Assembly: GCA_017303565.1 (NCBI GenBank)
Contig: JAFLCM010000171.1
Coordinates: 1 to 5,838, forward strand
DNA from: Planctomycetota bacterium
GTDB lineage: Bacteria > Planctomycetota > Phycisphaerae > Phycisphaerales > UBA1924
DNA length: 5,838 bases
Direction of reading: 5' to 3'
In this document: positions 4,816-5,838 of the stretch, in pieces
How the letters are laid out: each line of letters opens with the position of its first letter
How positions within the stretch are numbered: position 1 is the first letter of the stretch
Notes under the pieces: model-generated
What the model was told of the DNA's origin: nothing
Database searches by the model: none
The model's input: only the letters and a program-made list of their open reading frames with translations
Translations under genes and position numbers: made by a program

Positions 4816-5702
4816 CGCCCCGCCCCCACGCCAGCAACAGCCCCGGCCGGCTCGTTTAAAATCCGCTCCGCGTACGTCACCATCGCGTCGCGCAGCTGCT
4901 CGAACGAATCCAGCACGTACAGGATCGGCTGGTAATGGTCGATCTCGAACGTCGTCGAGCACACCCGCTCCAGCTCGAACTTCCGCCGATCGACCTCCTT
5001 CGACTCCAGAGCGTGGTGCCCCTCGCCCTCGCTGGAGATCAGCCCGCTGCCGTAGAGCTTGAGCTTCCCGTCCTCGTGGATCAGCCCGAACTCGACCGTG
5101 AACCAGAACAGCCGCGCCAGCCGCTCGGTGTGATACGGATCGTTCGTGTGCAGCGCCGCCTTCCCGTACGTCTGCAGGAACTCCGCGAACACCGGGTCCG
5201 CGTGCAAGGGCACGTGCCCGAACACGTCATGGATGATGTCCGGCTCGGGCAGGTAGTTCATCTGCGCCCTGGGACGCACCGTCACCGTCGTCGGGAACTG
5301 CCGCTTCGCCAGGAACGCGAAGAACGCCTTGGCAGGCAGATACCCCGGCACGCCGTGGCTCGACCACCCCGTGATCTGCCGCAGCCGCTCGTTCACGTCC
5401 TTCAAGGGCGGGATGCGGTCGCTCCGCAGGTTGATCGCCTTCGCCCCGCTCAGGAACACGTTCGACCCGTACTCGTTCAACTGTTCCATCCGCTTGGCGA
5501 ACAGCTCGCCCCACACCGCGTGGTCGTCCGGCGTGTACTGCTCGTACCGCTGCGTGATCTTCATCGCGTCGATGTCGATCCGCTCGTTCGGCGTGTTCAC
5601 CGACTCGTCGGCGGCCTTCTGCGCCAGCCGCGCCTCGTCGGAATCGATCACCGCCGAATAGATGATGCCGTTGCGGACGATCTTGCCGTCGACTTCCTTC
5701 AC
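4812..5702 (-). CDS. phhA: Phenylalanine 4-monooxygenase (phenylalanine hydroxylase)
   Basis: The product is 296 residues, slightly long for the single-domain bacterial enzyme and without an N-terminal ACT regulatory domain. Family knowledge: it hydroxylates L-phenylalanine to L-tyrosine with O2, tetrahydropterin and non-haem Fe(II) in the cytosol. The iron-site motif PEPDIIHDVFGH at 153-163 supplies His158 and His163, and FTVEFGL at 201-207 supplies Glu204. The 41-residue step from the second His to the Glu matches known enzymes. TGW...VPGYLP near 111-122 and the strand before YLPEPD also fit. The start is GTG at 5702, with GGAGGG 7 nt upstream; the frame stays open further back but holds no ATG, GTG or TTG before an in-frame TGA. 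Its stop overlaps the start of the lamin-tail gene by 4 nt, so it leads that operon. The C-terminal tail (AGAVAGVGAGR) is unremarkable. Tyrosine or tryptophan hydroxylase is less likely in a bacterium. Confidence 0.95.
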   Translation of the reverse strand: MKEVDGKIVRNGIIYSAVIDSDEARLAQKAADESVNTPNERIDIDAMKITQRYEQYTPDDHAVWGELFAKRMEQLNEYGSNVFLSGAKAINLRSDRIPPLKDVNERLRQITGWSSHGVPGYLPAKAFFAFLAKRQFPTTVTVRPRAQMNYLPEPDIIHDVFGHVPLHADPVFAEFLQTYGKAALHTNDPYHTERLARLFWFTVEFGLIHEDGKLKLYGSGLISSEGEGHHALESKEVDRRKFELERVCSTTFEIDHYQPILYVLDSFEQLRDAMVTYAERILNEPAGAVAGVGAGR

Positions 5703-5709
5703 GGGCGGG

Positions 5710-5715
5710 CCCTCC
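5710..5715 (-). promoter_or_regulatory. Strong ribosome binding site for the GTG start of phhA
   Basis: GGAGGG on the minus strand, 7 nt before GTG at 5702. It confirms a non-ATG start and argues against rarer upstream codons. It lies inside a 7-codon ORF (5699-5722) that ends across the phhA start. Confidence 0.75.
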
Positions 5716-5838
5716 GAGTCATCGCCGCGGCGCGCGGCTCCCGAAATGATACGTCCAACCCGATGGGCCCCCGCTCCCGGCCTTCACCGTCCCGAACCCA
5801 CCCGCCCGACCGTCGGGAACCCGAACACCGGGCGCACC

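Noticed and set aside
3841..4935. 364-codon plus-strand open frame opposite the lamin-tail and phhA genes
   Set aside because: It is antisense to two well-supported genes. The product is Arg/Pro/His-rich low complexity, as expected from the complement of high-GC codons.
5746..5838. Plus-strand ATG frame open to the right edge (MIRPTRWAPAPG...), possible divergent gene
   Set aside because: Only 31 codons are visible, the product is Pro/Arg-rich, and no Shine-Dalgarno sequence precedes it. It cannot be told from a chance open frame.

Overview
This 5.8 kb window is GC-rich bacterial chromosome. Non-ATG starts are common, the intergenic regions are full of G/C hairpins and interspersed repeats, and several small exported or membrane proteins have no recognisable family. 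A planctomycete, perhaps of the Phycisphaerae, fits this picture, but that is inference from style; no marker gene settles it.

Layout. At the left edge lies the N-terminal third of a beta-ketoacyl-ACP synthase (minus strand, running off the window). It is divergent from a small multi-spanning membrane protein (625-1161, plus). Then come two minus-strand genes that probably form one unit: a 130-residue exported or anchored protein (1970-2362) followed by a single-pass membrane protein (1371-1898, TTG start). A divergent plus-strand gene (2665-3363) encodes a 232-residue secreted or lipid-anchored protein of unknown function. Next is about 680 bp without a convincing gene (3364-4047), full of hairpins, a long inverted repeat and two adjoining heptamer tandem arrays. 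The right end is a tight minus-strand pair: phenylalanine 4-hydroxylase (4812-5702) and an exported lamin-tail-domain protein (4048-4815). Their stop and start codons overlap as GTGA.

The two confidently identified enzymes, fatty-acid/polyketide ketosynthase and phenylalanine hydroxylase, are ordinary metabolism. The most distinctive structure is a composite repeat of up to three hairpins, present in three same-orientation copies (464-530, 1201-1302, 2419-2517). One copy sits in each of the three gene-to-gene gaps of the left half that lie between divergent or convergent genes, and two copies bracket the small membrane-protein gene. I see no CRISPR array, tRNA, rRNA, transposase or recognisable defence system. 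The unusual content is the repeat landscape and the enzyme/lamin-tail pairing, not a clear new multi-gene system.
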